6,264 nucleotides of DNA from UBA8522 sp035528895 (GTDB lineage Bacteria; Acidobacteriota; Aminicenantia; Aminicenantales; UBA8522), in contig DATKXS010000080.1 of the NCBI GenBank assembly GCA_035528895.1, positions 1 to 6,264 on the forward strand, in the 5' to 3' direction. The first letter of the stretch is position 1. Each line of letters opens with the position of its first letter. The notes beneath the pieces are model-generated. The model was not told the DNA's origin. It did not search any database and saw only the letters and a list, made by a program, of their open reading frames with translations. This document shows positions 6,166 to 6,264 of the stretch, one piece after another. A program made the position numbers and the translations under genes.

Positions 6166-6264
6166 GGGGACGTTCCCCAAAGTGACACCCTACCTCCTTC
6201 CAAATCAATGGGACACCTTAGCGAACGTCCGCCTGATGAACGTAGGGTGTCACTTTGGGGAACG
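6166..6264. repeat. Palindromic REP/BIME- or MITE-like element, copy 2 (cut by window edge)
   Basis: The left arm starts at 6166 (GGGGACGTTCCCC...). Positions 6171-6193 are a perfect 23-bp inverted repeat of 6242-6264. By comparison with copy 1, about five more bases of the right arm should lie beyond the window. The spacer is 48 bp (6194-6241) and unrelated to that of copy 1, except that it contains a degenerate extra arm (GAACGTCC at 6223-6230, complementary to 6168-6175). Both copies are preceded by TA (TAGGGGAC). The right arm begins with GTAG, the tetranucleotide seen at the foot of REP hairpins linked to REP-associated tyrosine transposases. The element lies upstream of the GWxTD gene. 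No protein is encoded in it. Confidence 0.8.

Noticed and set aside
1857..6264. The two repeats as CRISPR-like units
   Set aside because: Only two copies more than 4 kb apart, fully palindromic with coding genes between; no spacer array or cas gene.

Overview
The window is GC-rich bacterial chromosomal DNA. It carries four protein-coding genes with almost no intergenic space: three on the plus strand and one convergent gene on the minus strand. The mix is a large outer-membrane TonB-dependent receptor of the Oar/carboxypeptidase-regulatory-domain type, a secreted GWxTD-domain protein, a ROK-family kinase and a glycan-cluster-type SAM methyltransferase. That points to a Gram-negative, diderm bacterium of the Acidobacteriota/Aminicenantota kind. 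This placement is inferred from gene content and style; there is no rRNA or marker gene to prove it.

Layout. Positions 3-941 (+) hold the 3' part of a class I SAM-dependent methyltransferase whose start lies off the left edge. Two bases later (944-1990, +) comes a ROK-family sugar kinase, apparently translated from the same mRNA. The 3' end of the ROK frame runs through an 86-bp perfect-arm palindromic element (1857-1942) and then through a good sigma70-type promoter (TTGACG-17-CATAAT, 1953-1981). That promoter serves the receptor gene (2028-5099, +), which has a clear ribosome binding site and signal peptide. The receptor stop codon is one base from the stop codon of the convergent GWxTD gene (5101-6045, -), which has its own signal peptide, ribosome binding site and a weaker candidate promoter. 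The last ~100 bp (6166 to the edge) hold a second copy of the palindromic element.

How the genes fit together. The methyltransferase and ROK kinase form one cytoplasmic pair, possibly the tail of a surface-glycan or sugar-metabolism operon. The receptor and the GWxTD protein are separately transcribed, exported envelope proteins. I see no defence system, CRISPR, integrase or RNA gene. The most interesting things here are: the dispersed palindromic (REP/BIME- or MITE-like) element, whose two copies differ by base changes mirrored in both arms; its apparent addition of a chimeric C-terminal tail to the ROK protein; and a ROK active-site motif with Glu where Asp is usual.
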